From NCBI GenBank assembly GCA_018714445.1, contig DVNK01000025.1:1-64000 (forward strand): a stretch of DNA of 64,000 bases, in the 5' to 3' direction. The position numbers and the translations under genes are program-made. Below the pieces are notes generated by a model. The model did no database searches, was not told where the DNA came from, and saw nothing but the letters and a program-made list of their open reading frames with translations. Position 1 is the stretch's first letter. Every line of letters begins with the position of its first letter. This document shows, piece after piece, positions 19,090 through 28,214 of the stretch. This stretch comes from Candidatus Fimadaptatus faecigallinarum (GTDB lineage Bacteria > Bacillota > Clostridia > Christensenellales > Aristaeellaceae).

Positions 19090-19490
19090 ACCGCGATGCG
19101 CGCAGGCGCACCGCGTCCCGGACATGACAAATTGGCGGTGCAGGCGCACCGCGTCCAAACATGACAAATGGGCGACGTATGTGCATCGCGTCCAGGATGT
19201 GACAAATCGGCGGTGCAGGCGCACCGCGTCCGAACATGACAAATGGGCGTCGGATACACATCGTGCCCCGGACATGACAAATCGGCGGTGCAGGCGCAAC
19301 GCGCTCGAACATGACAAATGGGCGTCGGATGCGCACCACGTCCCGGACGTGACAAATCGGCGGTGCAGGCACACCGCGCCCGGACATGACAAATGGGCGA
19401 CGTAAGCGCACCACGTCCCGGACGTAACAAATTGGCGGTGCAAGCGCACCGCGCCCGAACATGACAAATCGGCGGCGGATGCGCGATCCG
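19090..19490. repeat. Tandem array E, 37/38-bp alternating unit (75-bp dimer), 10 half-units
   Basis: GACAAAT or a close variant occurs at 19126, 19163, 19201, 19238, 19276, 19313, 19351, 19388, 19426 and 19463, alternating 37 and 38 bp. Neighbouring half-units alternate between GGCGGTGCAGGCGC and GGGCGTCGGATGCGC tails, so the real repeat is a 75-bp dimer. Not CRISPR: the segments between cores are themselves conserved. Between the pstS promoter region and the array (18608-19089) nothing is recognised. Confidence 0.9.
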
Positions 19491-19495
19491 CCGCC
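19471..19495 (-). terminator. Hairpin at the end of array E, possible hpf terminator
   Basis: Perfect 10-bp arms GGCGGCGGAT and ATCCGCCGCC, loop of 5. The minus-strand tail GATTTGTC is weakly T-rich. It lies about 80 bp after the hpf stop. Confidence 0.4.
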
Positions 19496-19573
19496 GACAC
19501 TCAAAACCCTGAGGTTTCCGGGGCTGAGCCCGGGTATATGTTTACGCGCGCCGCGCCTGAGGCGGCGTCGGTT

Positions 19574-20113
19574 TTATGCGTATTCGGGCTGGAGCAGGCC
19601 GTAATTGCCGTCGTGGCGCACATACACCACGCATATGCTCTCGGTATCCTGATTCATGAACACAAAGAAGTTGTGGCCCAGCAGCTGCATCTGCGCGATG
19701 GCGTCCTCGACTGCCATCGGGCGCACCGGGAAGGTCTTTGTGCGGGCGAGCTTGGGCGCGTCCTCTTCATCGACCTCGTTCTCGGGGAAGTACTCGGGCG
19801 CCTCGGTGAACGCGCCCTCCTTGAGCCGCTTTTCAAGCCGCGTGCGATACTTGCGTATCTGACGCTCGATCTTTTCAAGGCAGCGGTCCATCGCCTTGAA
19901 CATGTCCTCGGCTTCCTCTTCGGCGCGGATTATGCCGCCCTCTATCGGTATCGTGATCTCGCAGATGTTGCGATTGTTGCGCTCCAGCGACAGGCGCGCC
20001 TGCGCTTCCACCTCGGCGCCGAAATACCTGTCGAGCTTGTTGAGCTTGCGGGTCAACCGGCTCTCCACCGAATCGCTAATATTGAAGTTCTTTCCACTTA
20101 TAGTTATACGCAT
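19574..20113 (-). CDS. hpf: Long-form ribosome hibernation promoting factor
   Basis: A 179-aa cytosolic protein that dimerises 70S ribosomes into inactive 100S particles in stationary phase. The N-terminal RaiA/YfiA domain (about 1-95) begins MRITISGKNFNIS and includes LERNNRNICEITIPIEGG. A charged linker follows, then the C-terminal dimerisation domain (about 120-175) with FPVRPMAVEDAIAQMQLLGH and FFVFMNQDTESICVVYVR, typical of the long Firmicutes form. The ATG at 20113 is preceded by AGGAG. It is a single-gene unit, divergent from the MFS gene. The region 20114-20424 between them probably holds both promoters; no clear -35 for hpf was found. Confidence 0.96.
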   Translation of the reverse strand: MRITISGKNFNISDSVESRLTRKLNKLDRYFGAEVEAQARLSLERNNRNICEITIPIEGGIIRAEEEAEDMFKAMDRCLEKIERQIRKYRTRLEKRLKEGAFTEAPEYFPENEVDEEDAPKLARTKTFPVRPMAVEDAIAQMQLLGHNFFVFMNQDTESICVVYVRHDGNYGLLQPEYA

Positions 20114-20484
20114 ATATCAGCATCTCCTGACGCGATGCGCCGCCTGAGCGGCCTCGCATTTATTTTTTCATATTGCGGGTACAGCGACTATTTCAATGGC
20201 CTCGCCCCCTTTAAAAAAAGAATGGCCGCGTGGGCCATATGGACAGCGCCCACTGAGTTTACTATGATATTACGTTTCTACCTCGCCGGGGCGATTTCCT
20301 GCCTGTTCACAGATTTGGCAGTGAAAGTTCACAATTTCGTGACCAGCCTGGACAAAACTGTCCCGTAGGCGTGACCTACGCGAATTAACCCGCTGTTCGC
20401 TGGCAATGCGAATGCGGGCGATGATATAATGCATGTTGATTTATACGCGCTGAAATACGCATGGGAAGGGCGGTAGGGCTGGCT

Positions 20485-21675
20485 ATGAGCATACGCCAAA
20501 ACTACAATCACACGCTATATGCGTGCTACACGGGTTACATAACTCAGGCGATAGTCAACAACTTTGCGCCGCTGCTGTTTTTGACGTTCCAGGGCGAATT
20601 CGGGCTGACGCTGGACATGGTGGCGCTGCTGGTGGCGGTTAACTTCGGCACGCAGCTGGTAGTGGACTATCTGAGCGCGCGGGTGGTGGACCGGATAGGC
20701 TACCGGCCGTGCATAATAGCGGCGCATCTGTTCAGCGCGCTGGGACTGATAGGGCTGGCGGTGCTGCCGGGGCTGGTGCCGGGCGCTTACGCGGGGCTGA
20801 TAGCGGCGGTGATACTCTACGCGATAGGCGGGGGCATAATCGAGGTGCTGATAAGCCCGATAGTGGAGGCGTGCCCGACCGAGCGCAAGGAGGCCGCGAT
20901 GAGCCTGCTGCACTCGTTCTACTGCTGGGGGCATCTGTTCGTGGTGGTGGCGTCGACGGTGTTCTTCCAGCTGGCGGGGATAGGGTCCTGGCGGGTCATG
21001 GCGTGCATATGGGCGATAGTGCCGGCGCTCAATGCGGTGTACTTTACGCATGTGCCGATTAACACGCTGGCGGCCGAGGACAGCAAGGGCATGACGCTGG
21101 GCCAGCTGGCGCGCAACGGCATGTTCTGGGTGCTGATGCTGCTGATGATGTGCTCGGGCGCCGCCGAACAGGCCATGAGCCAGTGGGCGTCGGCGTTTGC
21201 CGAGGCGGGCCTGAACGTGTCCAAGACGATGGGCGATCTGCTGGGCCCGTGCATGTTTGCGATAACGATGGGTTCGGCGCGGGTCATATACTCGCGCGTG
21301 GCCGACCGGCTGCCGGTAGCGCCGGCGATGACGATCTGCGGCGCGCTGTGCATAGTCAGCTATCTGCTCGCGGGCCTGAGCGCGAACCCGGCCATGGGCC
21401 TGATAGGGTGCGCGCTATGCGGATTCTCGGTGGGCGTGATGTGGCCGGGCTCGTTTTCAACGGGCGTGAAGGCGCTGCCGGCGGGCGGCACGGCGCTGTT
21501 TGCGCTTATGGCGCTGGCGGGCGACCTGGGGTGCTCGAGCGGGCCCACGCTGGTGGGACTGGTGTCGGGCGCGGCCAATGACAATCTGCGCGCGGGCTTT
21601 CTGGCGGCGCTGGTGTTCCCGGTGCTGCTGATAGTTGCGGTCAACCTGGTGCAGCGCCGCATGAGCCGTAGCTGA
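20485..21675 (+). CDS. Major facilitator superfamily transporter
   Basis: A 396-aa integral membrane protein with about 12 predicted helices. The first is in YTGYITQAIVNNFAPLLFLTF, and the MFS loop 2-3 motif appears as DYLSARVVDRIGYRPCI. The second half contains a matching set of helices and ends with a basic tail RRMSRS. The ATG at 20485 follows AGGG at suitable distance; an ATG at 20461 is in frame but lacks a ribosome binding site. A TATAAT at 20425-20430 is a likely -10, with no convincing -35. It is a single-gene unit with a strong terminator. The substrate cannot be told from sequence; sugar or drug transport are both possible. Confidence 0.9.
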   Translation: MSIRQNYNHTLYACYTGYITQAIVNNFAPLLFLTFQGEFGLTLDMVALLVAVNFGTQLVVDYLSARVVDRIGYRPCIIAAHLFSALGLIGLAVLPGLVPGAYAGLIAAVILYAIGGGIIEVLISPIVEACPTERKEAAMSLLHSFYCWGHLFVVVASTVFFQLAGIGSWRVMACIWAIVPALNAVYFTHVPINTLAAEDSKGMTLGQLARNGMFWVLMLLMMCSGAAEQAMSQWASAFAEAGLNVSKTMGDLLGPCMFAITMGSARVIYSRVADRLPVAPAMTICGALCIVSYLLAGLSANPAMGLIGCALCGFSVGVMWPGSFSTGVKALPAGGTALFALMALAGDLGCSSGPTLVGLVSGAANDNLRAGFLAALVFPVLLIVAVNLVQRRMSRS

Positions 21676-21782
21676 TGCGCGCAGCGCCGATAAGCAGGCC
21701 GGCAATACGCGGGACGCCTATGCGCGACCCGATGGACGGCGCGCCAATACACGGTATACAGACGCTTATGCGCAATATGTGA

Positions 21783-21822
21783 CAAACCGACCCGTTGCCG
21801 GAAATGGCAGCGGGTCGGTTTG
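21783..21822 (+). terminator. Terminator of the MFS gene
   Basis: Long stem CAAACCGACCCG / CGGGTCGGTTTG extended by TTGCC/GGCAG, loop GGAAAT, then TTTAC. Symmetrical enough to work for both convergent genes. The stretch 21823-22127 beyond it holds no gene I recognise. Confidence 0.85.
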
Positions 21823-22127
21823 TTTACAAATGGACGGGATGCGCATAACGAGTCCTCGCGCAATTTGAGCAATCCCGGCGAGAATTCAGATCTGCACCAG
21901 CAGCGTCGAACTCAACGCGCAGTGCGGCTGCTGCGTCAATCCAGAAGAGCGTCCATTGAAATCGCGCGGCAGGAAGGTTGGCGGCTGTGGCGGCAGGTGG
22001 TCAGTCTACGGCGGCGGGTCGCTCGTCTGCGGCGATGGAGACCCGGCGGTTGCGCGGTGAGCCGGGCATGACGGAGTTTGCTGCTCCGGGCCTGTGCGCG
22101 TTGACCGGATGTGCGGCGCGCTTACGC

Positions 22128-22514
22128 TCAGATGGATATCCACCAGCACACGCCATATCTGTCGATCACGGTCGCGCAGCAAGAGCTCCATGGAACCGCG
22201 TGTATGTCCTCCAATACTGCGCCGCCGTCGCTCAGCACGTCGAATGCGTGCCGTACGCGTGCCTCGGTGCCCATCTCAAACGCGTTGAAGGTCATCGTCT
22301 GCCACTTCAGGCGGTGAACCAGCGCCACGTCACAGGGGTTCTTTGCTTCGGCTATGGCCAGAAAGCCCTCGCCATCGACCGACAGCTCACAGTGTTCATA
22401 GGCGGTGCCGCACTCGTTTTTTATCGCGAAAGTTATTTCGGCGCCGAATGCGTCGCAGTATGTCCTTGCCGCCTCAATGCTGTCCTTTACGTAGACCTGG
22501 GTGTAGTTTTTCAT
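22128..22514 (-). CDS. VOC-fold protein (glyoxalase/PhnB-like)
   Basis: A 128-aa protein of the vicinal oxygen chelate fold, PhnB-like group. It shows the paired beta-alpha-beta-beta-beta pattern: VYVKDSIEAARTYCDAFGAE at the start, a middle strand CELSVDGEGFLAIAE, a second half GGAVLEDIHAVPW, and the closing VIDRYGVCWWISI, which is characteristic of PhnB-like proteins. AGGAGG lies 9 bases before the ATG. It is close to, but 199 bp after, the ABC-F gene on the same strand, so cotranscription is uncertain. Catalytic function unknown; many such proteins bind small metabolites or metals. Confidence 0.85.
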   Translation of the reverse strand: MKNYTQVYVKDSIEAARTYCDAFGAEITFAIKNECGTAYEHCELSVDGEGFLAIAEAKNPCDVALVHRLKWQTMTFNAFEMGTEARVRHAFDVLSDGGAVLEDIHAVPWSSCCATVIDRYGVCWWISI

Positions 22515-22713
22515 ATATCAGCCTCCTGCCGGTCAGTCGGGTTGCGAGCGCGTTCGGCGACAGCGCCCGCGACAGGCCCCACGACCGGGCTGCACGCCGA
22601 TAAATGCAGCTGTGGACTCTGTCAGCTGCACGGAAAGCCCGCCGCCGACCGCGCGGTTCAACATTCGCGGCCGCATGCCGCCGCGCGCCGGACATGCCCG
22701 TACGGGCGGCGGC

Positions 22714-24540
22714 TCAGTCCGCATATTCGCCGCGCTGTATGCGCTCGTTGAGTTCGCTCAGCTCGAGCCAGCGGTCGAGCTTGGCGGCGAGCTGGGCGTC
22801 GACCTCGGACTTGCGCGCATCCAGTTCGCCCAGTTTGACGTAGTCGCTGGCGGCGGCGTCCATCTGCGACTGGAGCTGGGCGCTTTGAGCTTCGAGCGCG
22901 GCTATGTCGTCCTCTATCGTGTCGAACTCGCGCTGCTCGCGGAATGTGAAGCGCAGCTTGTGCCTGCCCGTGCGCGGGCGCTCGGCCGGGGACTGCTCGG
23001 ACGGCTGTGCGCCGGTTCGGGCTGCGGTTGCAGCCGCTTCGGCCTGCGCGGCTTTGGCCTGTGCGTCGGCCAGTTCGCGGTAGTCGGTGTAGCCGCCCAC
23101 GCTGTCGACTATGCCGGACTCGGTGAACGCAAACACGCGCCGGGCAAACTTGTCCAAGAAGTAGCGATCGTGCGAGACCGCTATGACCGGCCCCGGGAAC
23201 GTGGCCAGATAGTCCTCGAGTATGGTCAGCGTCTGTATGTCGATGTCGTTGGTAGGCTCGTCCAGCAGCAGCACGTTGGGCGCGCCCATGAGCACCTGCA
23301 TAAGGTACAGCCGGCGCTTTTCGCCGCCCGACAGCCGGGAGGCGGGCGTGTACTGCATCGTCGAGTTTATCAGGAACTGCTCGCAGAGCTGGCTGGCGGT
23401 CAGCACGCCGTCGCGGGTGGGTATGGCGTTGGCGATGTCGCGCACCGCGTCTATCACGCGCTTGTCGGGCGGGTATACCGGCACCTCCTGGTGCAGAAAG
23501 CCTATGCGCACGGTCTCGCCGCGCACTATCTGGCCGCTGTCGGGGGCGAGTTCGCCGGATATCAGCCCGAGCAGCGTGCTCTTGCCGCAGCCGTTGGGGC
23601 CGATTATGCCTATGCGGTCGTCGCGCATAAGCGAATATGAGAAGTCGCTTATAAGCGCCTTGCCGGCGTAGGATTTGCATATGCCTTCAAGCTCGATCAG
23701 CTTTTTGCCCAGGCGCGCGTGGCCGGTGGTTATCTCCATCTGGCGGGCGGCGGACTGCTCGGCGGCCTGTTGGCTCAGCTCGTCGAAGCGCTCGACGCGA
23801 AAGCGCTGCTTGGTAGTGCGCGCCGCCGCGCCGCGCCGTATCCACTTCAGCTCGTTGCGGTACAGCGCCTGCAGCTTGCGCCGGGACGCCTCCGCCATCT
23901 GTTCGCGTTCGGCCTTGAGCTCGAGGTAGCGCGAGTAGTTGGCCTCGTATTCGTGGACTGCGCCGGCCTCGACCTCGACTATGCGATTGCAGACGCGCTC
24001 CAAGAAGTAGCGGTCGTGAGTGACCATCATCAGCGCGCCGCTGCGCCGGGCGAGCTGGGTTTCCAGGTATGCGATCATCTCGGCGTCGATGTGGTTGGTG
24101 GGCTCGTCGAGCAGCAGCAGGTCGCAGGGGCGTATCAGCGCCGCGGCAATGGCTACGCGCTTGCGCTGGCCGCCCGACAGCGTGGTCACATCGGCCTGCG
24201 TATCGGTTATGCCCAGGCGGGTGAGCATGGCGCGGGCTTCGTATTCCTGCTCATCGCCGTGGGCGGGCAGCTGATGGAACACGGCTTCCATTACGGTCAT
24301 GTGCTCGGGAAACTCGGGCGACTGCGCCAGATAGCTCACCCGTGCGCCCGACGATACCACCACATTGCCGGCGTCGGGTTTGAGCACGCCGGCGGCTATG
24401 CGCATGAGCGTGCTCTTGCCGGCGCCGTTTGCGCCGATAACGCCTATGCGGTCGCCCTCGCCGACGTAAAGCGACACGCCGTCCAGCACCGGCGCATCTA
24501 TGTAAGACTTGGTTATCTTCTCAAGTGAAAGTATGTTCAC
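22714..24540 (-). CDS. ABC-F family ATPase (Uup-like)
   Basis: A 608-aa cytosolic protein with two ABC domains and no membrane segment, acting on ribosomes in this family. Domain 1 has GANGAGKST, LSGGQRKRVAIAAAL and LLLLDEPTNHID. Domain 2 has GPNGCGKST, LSGGEKRRLYLMQVL and LLLDEPTNDID. Between them lies the basic linker (about 235-305, EYEANYSRYLELKAEREQ onward) typical of ABC-F. After domain 2 an Ala-rich stretch leads to a C-terminal coiled coil (REFDTIEDDIAALEAQ onward), as in Uup. The GTG at 24540 is chosen because GAGG sits 6 bases before it and the product begins MNILSLEKI; the frame extends upstream but looks non-coding. An antibiotic-resistance ABC-F cannot be excluded. Confidence 0.93.
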   Translation of the reverse strand: MNILSLEKITKSYIDAPVLDGVSLYVGEGDRIGVIGANGAGKSTLMRIAAGVLKPDAGNVVVSSGARVSYLAQSPEFPEHMTVMEAVFHQLPAHGDEQEYEARAMLTRLGITDTQADVTTLSGGQRKRVAIAAALIRPCDLLLLDEPTNHIDAEMIAYLETQLARRSGALMMVTHDRYFLERVCNRIVEVEAGAVHEYEANYSRYLELKAEREQMAEASRRKLQALYRNELKWIRRGAAARTTKQRFRVERFDELSQQAAEQSAARQMEITTGHARLGKKLIELEGICKSYAGKALISDFSYSLMRDDRIGIIGPNGCGKSTLLGLISGELAPDSGQIVRGETVRIGFLHQEVPVYPPDKRVIDAVRDIANAIPTRDGVLTASQLCEQFLINSTMQYTPASRLSGGEKRRLYLMQVLMGAPNVLLLDEPTNDIDIQTLTILEDYLATFPGPVIAVSHDRYFLDKFARRVFAFTESGIVDSVGGYTDYRELADAQAKAAQAEAAATAARTGAQPSEQSPAERPRTGRHKLRFTFREQREFDTIEDDIAALEAQSAQLQSQMDAAASDYVKLGELDARKSEVDAQLAAKLDRWLELSELNERIQRGEYAD

Positions 24541-25105
24541 GTGCCACCTCGCGGTAAGTCTATCGAATTTGCATATGATATTATATCGCGCTCGACGGCG
24601 CTTTGCAAGCGCAGCGCCATGCCGGTGCGGTGTCCCGGCGAAGGCTGCACGGCTGAATGTGTGGCGGCGTGGCCGGCCTGCCTTCAGTGGATGCAAATGC
24701 GCGTCGCTGCGTGAGAGTTGCGTTTTGCATGGAGCGGTGTCATACCGAAGGCGTCCCATAGGTGCGGCAGAAGGCGAGATGGACTGCTCATCTGCGGACG
24801 CCTGAGCGGGGATGTTCGTCTGCGGGCAGGCGGCATAAATGCGCGTTGACGCGCTCTGTCTTGCGTCGCGCGAAAGCTGCGCGGCCATGGAGCAATAAGC
24901 CGCGGGCTGCGGTAAACTGTCGCTACGTTTTGCAAAAGCGCGCTATACACCCGCGTCGGGCCATGGTAGAATCAGGGGGAGCGGTCGTGGCAGGTGCCGG
25001 GAGATGTCAGTGCGCCCGACGGAATCAGCGCAGTGCGCCGCCCGGCCCTGCCCGCATAATGCAATTAGCACAAAGGCGCGGGACCCACCCCGCAAGGAGG
25101 TTTAT
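24541..25105. other. Divergent intergenic region, no gene seen
   Basis: It holds the upstream regions of the ABC-F gene and the Cof-type HAD gene. A TAGAAT at 24967-24972 is a possible -10 for the latter, without a good -35. No tandem repeat, in contrast to convergent regions of similar length. Confidence 0.5.
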
Positions 25106-25933
25106 ATGTCGATAAAGCTGATAACGATAGACCTGGACGGCACGCTGCTCAACAGCGCCAAACAGGTGTCCGAGCGCAACCGGCGCGCGCTCATGGCGGC
25201 GGAAGCGCAGGGCGTAATGGTGACGTTGGCATCGGGGCGGTGTTCGCCGGTGGTGTGGGGGTTTGCGCGCATGGCCGGGCTGAAAGCCAGCCCGGTGATA
25301 TCCAACAACGGCCCGCGCGTGCAGGGCCCGGACGGCGCGACGCTGGCCGAAAAGTGCCTGGATCCCGAAGCCGCGCGCGAGGTCATGCGCCGCTGGGATG
25401 GCATGGGGATGTTCTACATACTGTACAGCGGCGACGTGATGTACTACTCATACCGGCCCGAGGATTACCAGCGCTTTGCCGAGGCCGCGGCCGGCCCCGA
25501 CGCCACGCCGCGTCACGTATTTGACGGCGATGCGCGCTATGAGGCGGGCGCGCGGCACGCCCATAAGCTGGTGTGTTTTGACGACGACACCGCGCGGCTG
25601 GAGCGTGCGCGTGCGCTGCTGGACGGCATGGGCGACGCGCTGGAAGTCAACTCGTCCTGGTGGAACAACATTGAGGTCATGCACCGGGGCGTCGACAAGG
25701 GCTGGGCAGTGCGCAAGCTGCGCGAGATATACGGCCTGGAGCGCGACGAGGTGATGGCGTTCGGCGATAACGACAATGACCGCGAGATGCTGCGCGAGGC
25801 AGGTTGGCCGGTCGCGATGGCCAATGGCTCGGACGGTCTGAAGCGCATTGCGCGCATAATCGCGCCCGACTGCAACGACTCGGGCGTGGGCCGCGTCGTC
25901 GAGGAATACGTGCTCGGCGGGCAGATCAAGTGA
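25106..25933 (+). CDS. Cof-type HAD hydrolase (subfamily IIB)
   Basis: A 275-aa soluble phosphatase of the Cof/YidA group acting on sugar phosphates or flavin-type phosphates. Motif I is TIDLDGTLLNS (Asp 9 and Asp 11), motif II is LASGR, a C2-type cap follows (about 85-190), then the KGWAVRKL lysine, and motif IV is MAFGDNDNDREML. A near-ideal AGGAGG lies 6 bases before the ATG at 25106. An earlier in-frame start at 25004 would add residues of non-coding character. It is followed by DUF362 after 173 bp, so a shared operon is possible but not clear. Confidence 0.92.
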   Translation: MSIKLITIDLDGTLLNSAKQVSERNRRALMAAEAQGVMVTLASGRCSPVVWGFARMAGLKASPVISNNGPRVQGPDGATLAEKCLDPEAAREVMRRWDGMGMFYILYSGDVMYYSYRPEDYQRFAEAAAGPDATPRHVFDGDARYEAGARHAHKLVCFDDDTARLERARALLDGMGDALEVNSSWWNNIEVMHRGVDKGWAVRKLREIYGLERDEVMAFGDNDNDREMLREAGWPVAMANGSDGLKRIARIIAPDCNDSGVGRVVEEYVLGGQIK

Positions 25934-26106
25934 GGCGGTAATGGCGTTGACGCGGGGCAGGGCCGCTGTCTGCGCGGAAGGGGTCGCGTTACGGAACCGC
26001 CGTTCGCGCAAAATAGGCCATGCGGCAGACCGGACGGGCGGCGAGCCGGTGATGTGAATACCGTGCGTCCGGCGGGCGCACTAAATGAGCTGGGGAGTAA
26101 TGAATT

Positions 26107-27258
26107 ATGGCAAACAATGAAAATGGCGCTCCGCAGGTCGCGCTTGTCAGATGCGCCGACTATGCGCCGGAGCGAGTGGACGCTGCGCTGGAGCGCGCGT
26201 TGGAGCTGGCGGGCGGGCTGGAAGCGGTTGTAAAGCCCGGCATGAGGGTGTTTGTAAAGTGCAACCTGGTGATGCGCAAGGCCCCCGAGGCCGCCGCGAC
26301 GACGCACCCCGAGGTGGTGCGGGCGCTGTGCGAGCGGATACGGGCGTTGGGCGCGACGCCGGTGATCGGCGACAGCCCGGGCGGAGCGCTGGGCGCGGCG
26401 ATGCTCAAGGCGTATTACGCCACGACCGGCATGGCCGACGCCGCGGCGCGCGCGGGCGCGGAACTGTCGCTGGACGATTCGCAGCATACGCGCGACTGCC
26501 CGAACGGCCGCACGCTGCACCGCATGGCGATAACCGGCATGACGCTGGACTGCGACGCGGTGATAAGCTGCTCCAAGCTCAAGACGCATGGCATGACGCT
26601 GATGACCGGCTGCGTCAAGAACCTGTTCGGGTGCGTGCCGGGCGTGACCAAGATAGAGTATCACGCGCGCTTTAGCCGTCTGGAGCAGTTCTCGGACATG
26701 CTGGTTGACATAGAGCGGTGCGTGGCGCCGGTGCTCAGCGTGCTGGACGCGGTGGACGGCATGGAGGGCGAAGGCCCGTCGGGCGGCAGTCCACGGCATA
26801 TAGGCGCGCTGCTGGTCAGCCGCGACGCGCATGCGCTGGACAGCGTGGCCGCGCGTCTGATAGGGCTCAAGCCGGAACAGGTGTGCACGCTGGCGCGCGC
26901 GATGGAGCGCGGGCTGCTCAGGCCGGATGCGGTGCGCGTGCTGGGCGACGCGGTATCCGATCTGGCGATAGGCGACTACGTGTATCCGCGTGCCGCGCGC
27001 GACATACGGTTCTTTTCGACTAATCCGGTGCTGGGGCCGCTGGTCAACCGGATTGCCATGCCCAGCCCCCGGTTTGATCCGGCGCGGTGCGTAAAGTGCG
27101 GGCTATGCCAGCGCTCGTGTCCGGCCAAGGCCATTTCGCTGTCGCCATATCCCAAGGCCGATCTGCACAAGTGCATACGCTGCTTCTGCTGTCAGGAGCT
27201 GTGCCCCAAGCATGCGGTCGACGTGCGCAAGTCGATACTGCGCCGCATAATAAGGTAG
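26107..27258 (+). CDS. DUF362 protein with C-terminal 2x[4Fe-4S] ferredoxin domain
   Basis: A 383-aa cytosolic iron-sulfur protein. The DUF362 domain spans about 1-300 (KPGMRVFVKCNLV, then GDSPGG, SCSKLKTHGMTLMTGCVKN and DAVDGMEGEGP, which are recurring DUF362 segments). The C-terminus carries two classical clusters, CVKCGLCQRSCP and CIRCFCCQELCP. Such proteins occur in strict anaerobes and are presumed electron-transfer or maturation factors; no reaction is established. GGGGAG lies about 12 bases before the ATG. The 286 bp to trmL have no obvious terminator and no gene. Confidence 0.92.
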   Translation: MANNENGAPQVALVRCADYAPERVDAALERALELAGGLEAVVKPGMRVFVKCNLVMRKAPEAAATTHPEVVRALCERIRALGATPVIGDSPGGALGAAMLKAYYATTGMADAAARAGAELSLDDSQHTRDCPNGRTLHRMAITGMTLDCDAVISCSKLKTHGMTLMTGCVKNLFGCVPGVTKIEYHARFSRLEQFSDMLVDIERCVAPVLSVLDAVDGMEGEGPSGGSPRHIGALLVSRDAHALDSVAARLIGLKPEQVCTLARAMERGLLRPDAVRVLGDAVSDLAIGDYVYPRAARDIRFFSTNPVLGPLVNRIAMPSPRFDPARCVKCGLCQRSCPAKAISLSPYPKADLHKCIRCFCCQELCPKHAVDVRKSILRRIIR

Positions 27259-27545
27259 CGCACGAGGCGGTATTGAGTGCAAGCTGAGCGTAGCCTCCTG
27301 CGAAAAGCGCTGTCCGATCAGGCACTCGGGCGGCGGCGTGCGCGTGGCAGCGTCAGCCCTGAACCTGCGCCCGGCGCACACGGCTTGCGGCCAGGCGTTG
27401 CGCGCTGGACGGTGCATTCTTGCCCGACGTGGACGAGGTCAAGGCCGAACTGCTGCCGGCATATGAGCGGCTGGCAGCGTGAAATGAAAAATTAGCTACT
27501 GCGCGCGGGCCGTTCGCCTGAACGCGGATGAAAGGTGATAACGAT

Positions 27546-28061
27546 ATGCACATAGTGCTGTTAAGCCCCGAGATACCCCAAAACACCGGCAACATAGCCC
27601 GAACCTGCGCCGCGACCGGCGCTAAACTCGACCTGATAAAGCCGCTGGGCTTTGAGATATCCGACCGGTACCTAAAGCGCGCCGGGCTGGACTACTGGCA
27701 CATGATGGAACTGCGCGTGCACGAGGACTGGGCGGCGTTCATGGCCGCGTATCCGGGCGCGGAGCTGTTCTTCACATCCAAGAAGGCACCGCGCGACTAC
27801 TGTCAGGCGCGATATCCGGCCGAGCCGTTCTTCGTGTTCGGGCGGGAGAGCCGCGGACTGGCGGAGGATATGCTGAAAAAGCACTGGGAGCGCTGCGTGC
27901 GCATACCGATGCGCGAGGGCGCGCGCTCGCTGAACCTGTCCAATTCGGTGGCGATAATCGCCTACGAGTACCTGCGCCAGCGCGATTTTGCGGGGCTGGT
28001 CAAAGAGGGTCATCTGGACGCGCCCGAACCCGCAGGCGGCGACTGGGTGGACTATGTTTGA
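27546..28061 (+). CDS. trmL: tRNA (cytidine(34)-2'-O)-methyltransferase
   Basis: A 171-aa SPOUT-fold enzyme that 2'-O-methylates the wobble base of tRNA-Leu isoacceptors using SAM. The start MHIVLLSPEIPQNTGNIART is diagnostic of TrmL/YibK. Motif 2 is FFVFGRESRGL and motif 3 is the knot region IPMREGARSLNLSNSVAI. Length is close to other TrmL proteins. The ATG at 27546 has AAGGTGAT before it; a start six codons earlier is possible but less likely. It ends a unit with a strong terminator at 28174. Confidence 0.96.
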   Translation: MHIVLLSPEIPQNTGNIARTCAATGAKLDLIKPLGFEISDRYLKRAGLDYWHMMELRVHEDWAAFMAAYPGAELFFTSKKAPRDYCQARYPAEPFFVFGRESRGLAEDMLKKHWERCVRIPMREGARSLNLSNSVAIIAYEYLRQRDFAGLVKEGHLDAPEPAGGDWVDYV

Positions 28062-28173
28062 GCGCAGCGCGAGTGCCGGCCGTGGCTGAACCCTGTGCGG
28101 GCGCGGCGGCCGGTGCCGGCCGGTTGCGTGCCGGTCGCGATATTTGAATTTATGAGTCTGGTGTAATTGAATC

Positions 28174-28210
28174 AACGCTGCCGCCATGAGTCGTGCATGG
28201 CGGCAGCGTT
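28174..28210 (+). terminator. Terminator of trmL
   Basis: Perfect 15-bp arms AACGCTGCCGCCATG / CATGGCGGCAGCGTT, then TTTTG. Confidence 0.9.
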
Positions 28211-28214
28211 TTTT

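Noticed and set aside
18675-19430. Long Cys/His/Arg-rich protein on the minus strand across array E
   Set aside because: It is a frame kept open by the 75-bp period. It lacks a ribosome binding site and codon bias. Similar frames at 61495-62226 and 33504-34188 are rejected for the same reason.
24541-24888. N-terminal extension of the ABC-F protein
   Set aside because: The extension has no ABC-F homology and no codon bias, while GTG 24540 has a well-spaced ribosome binding site and gives the family start.
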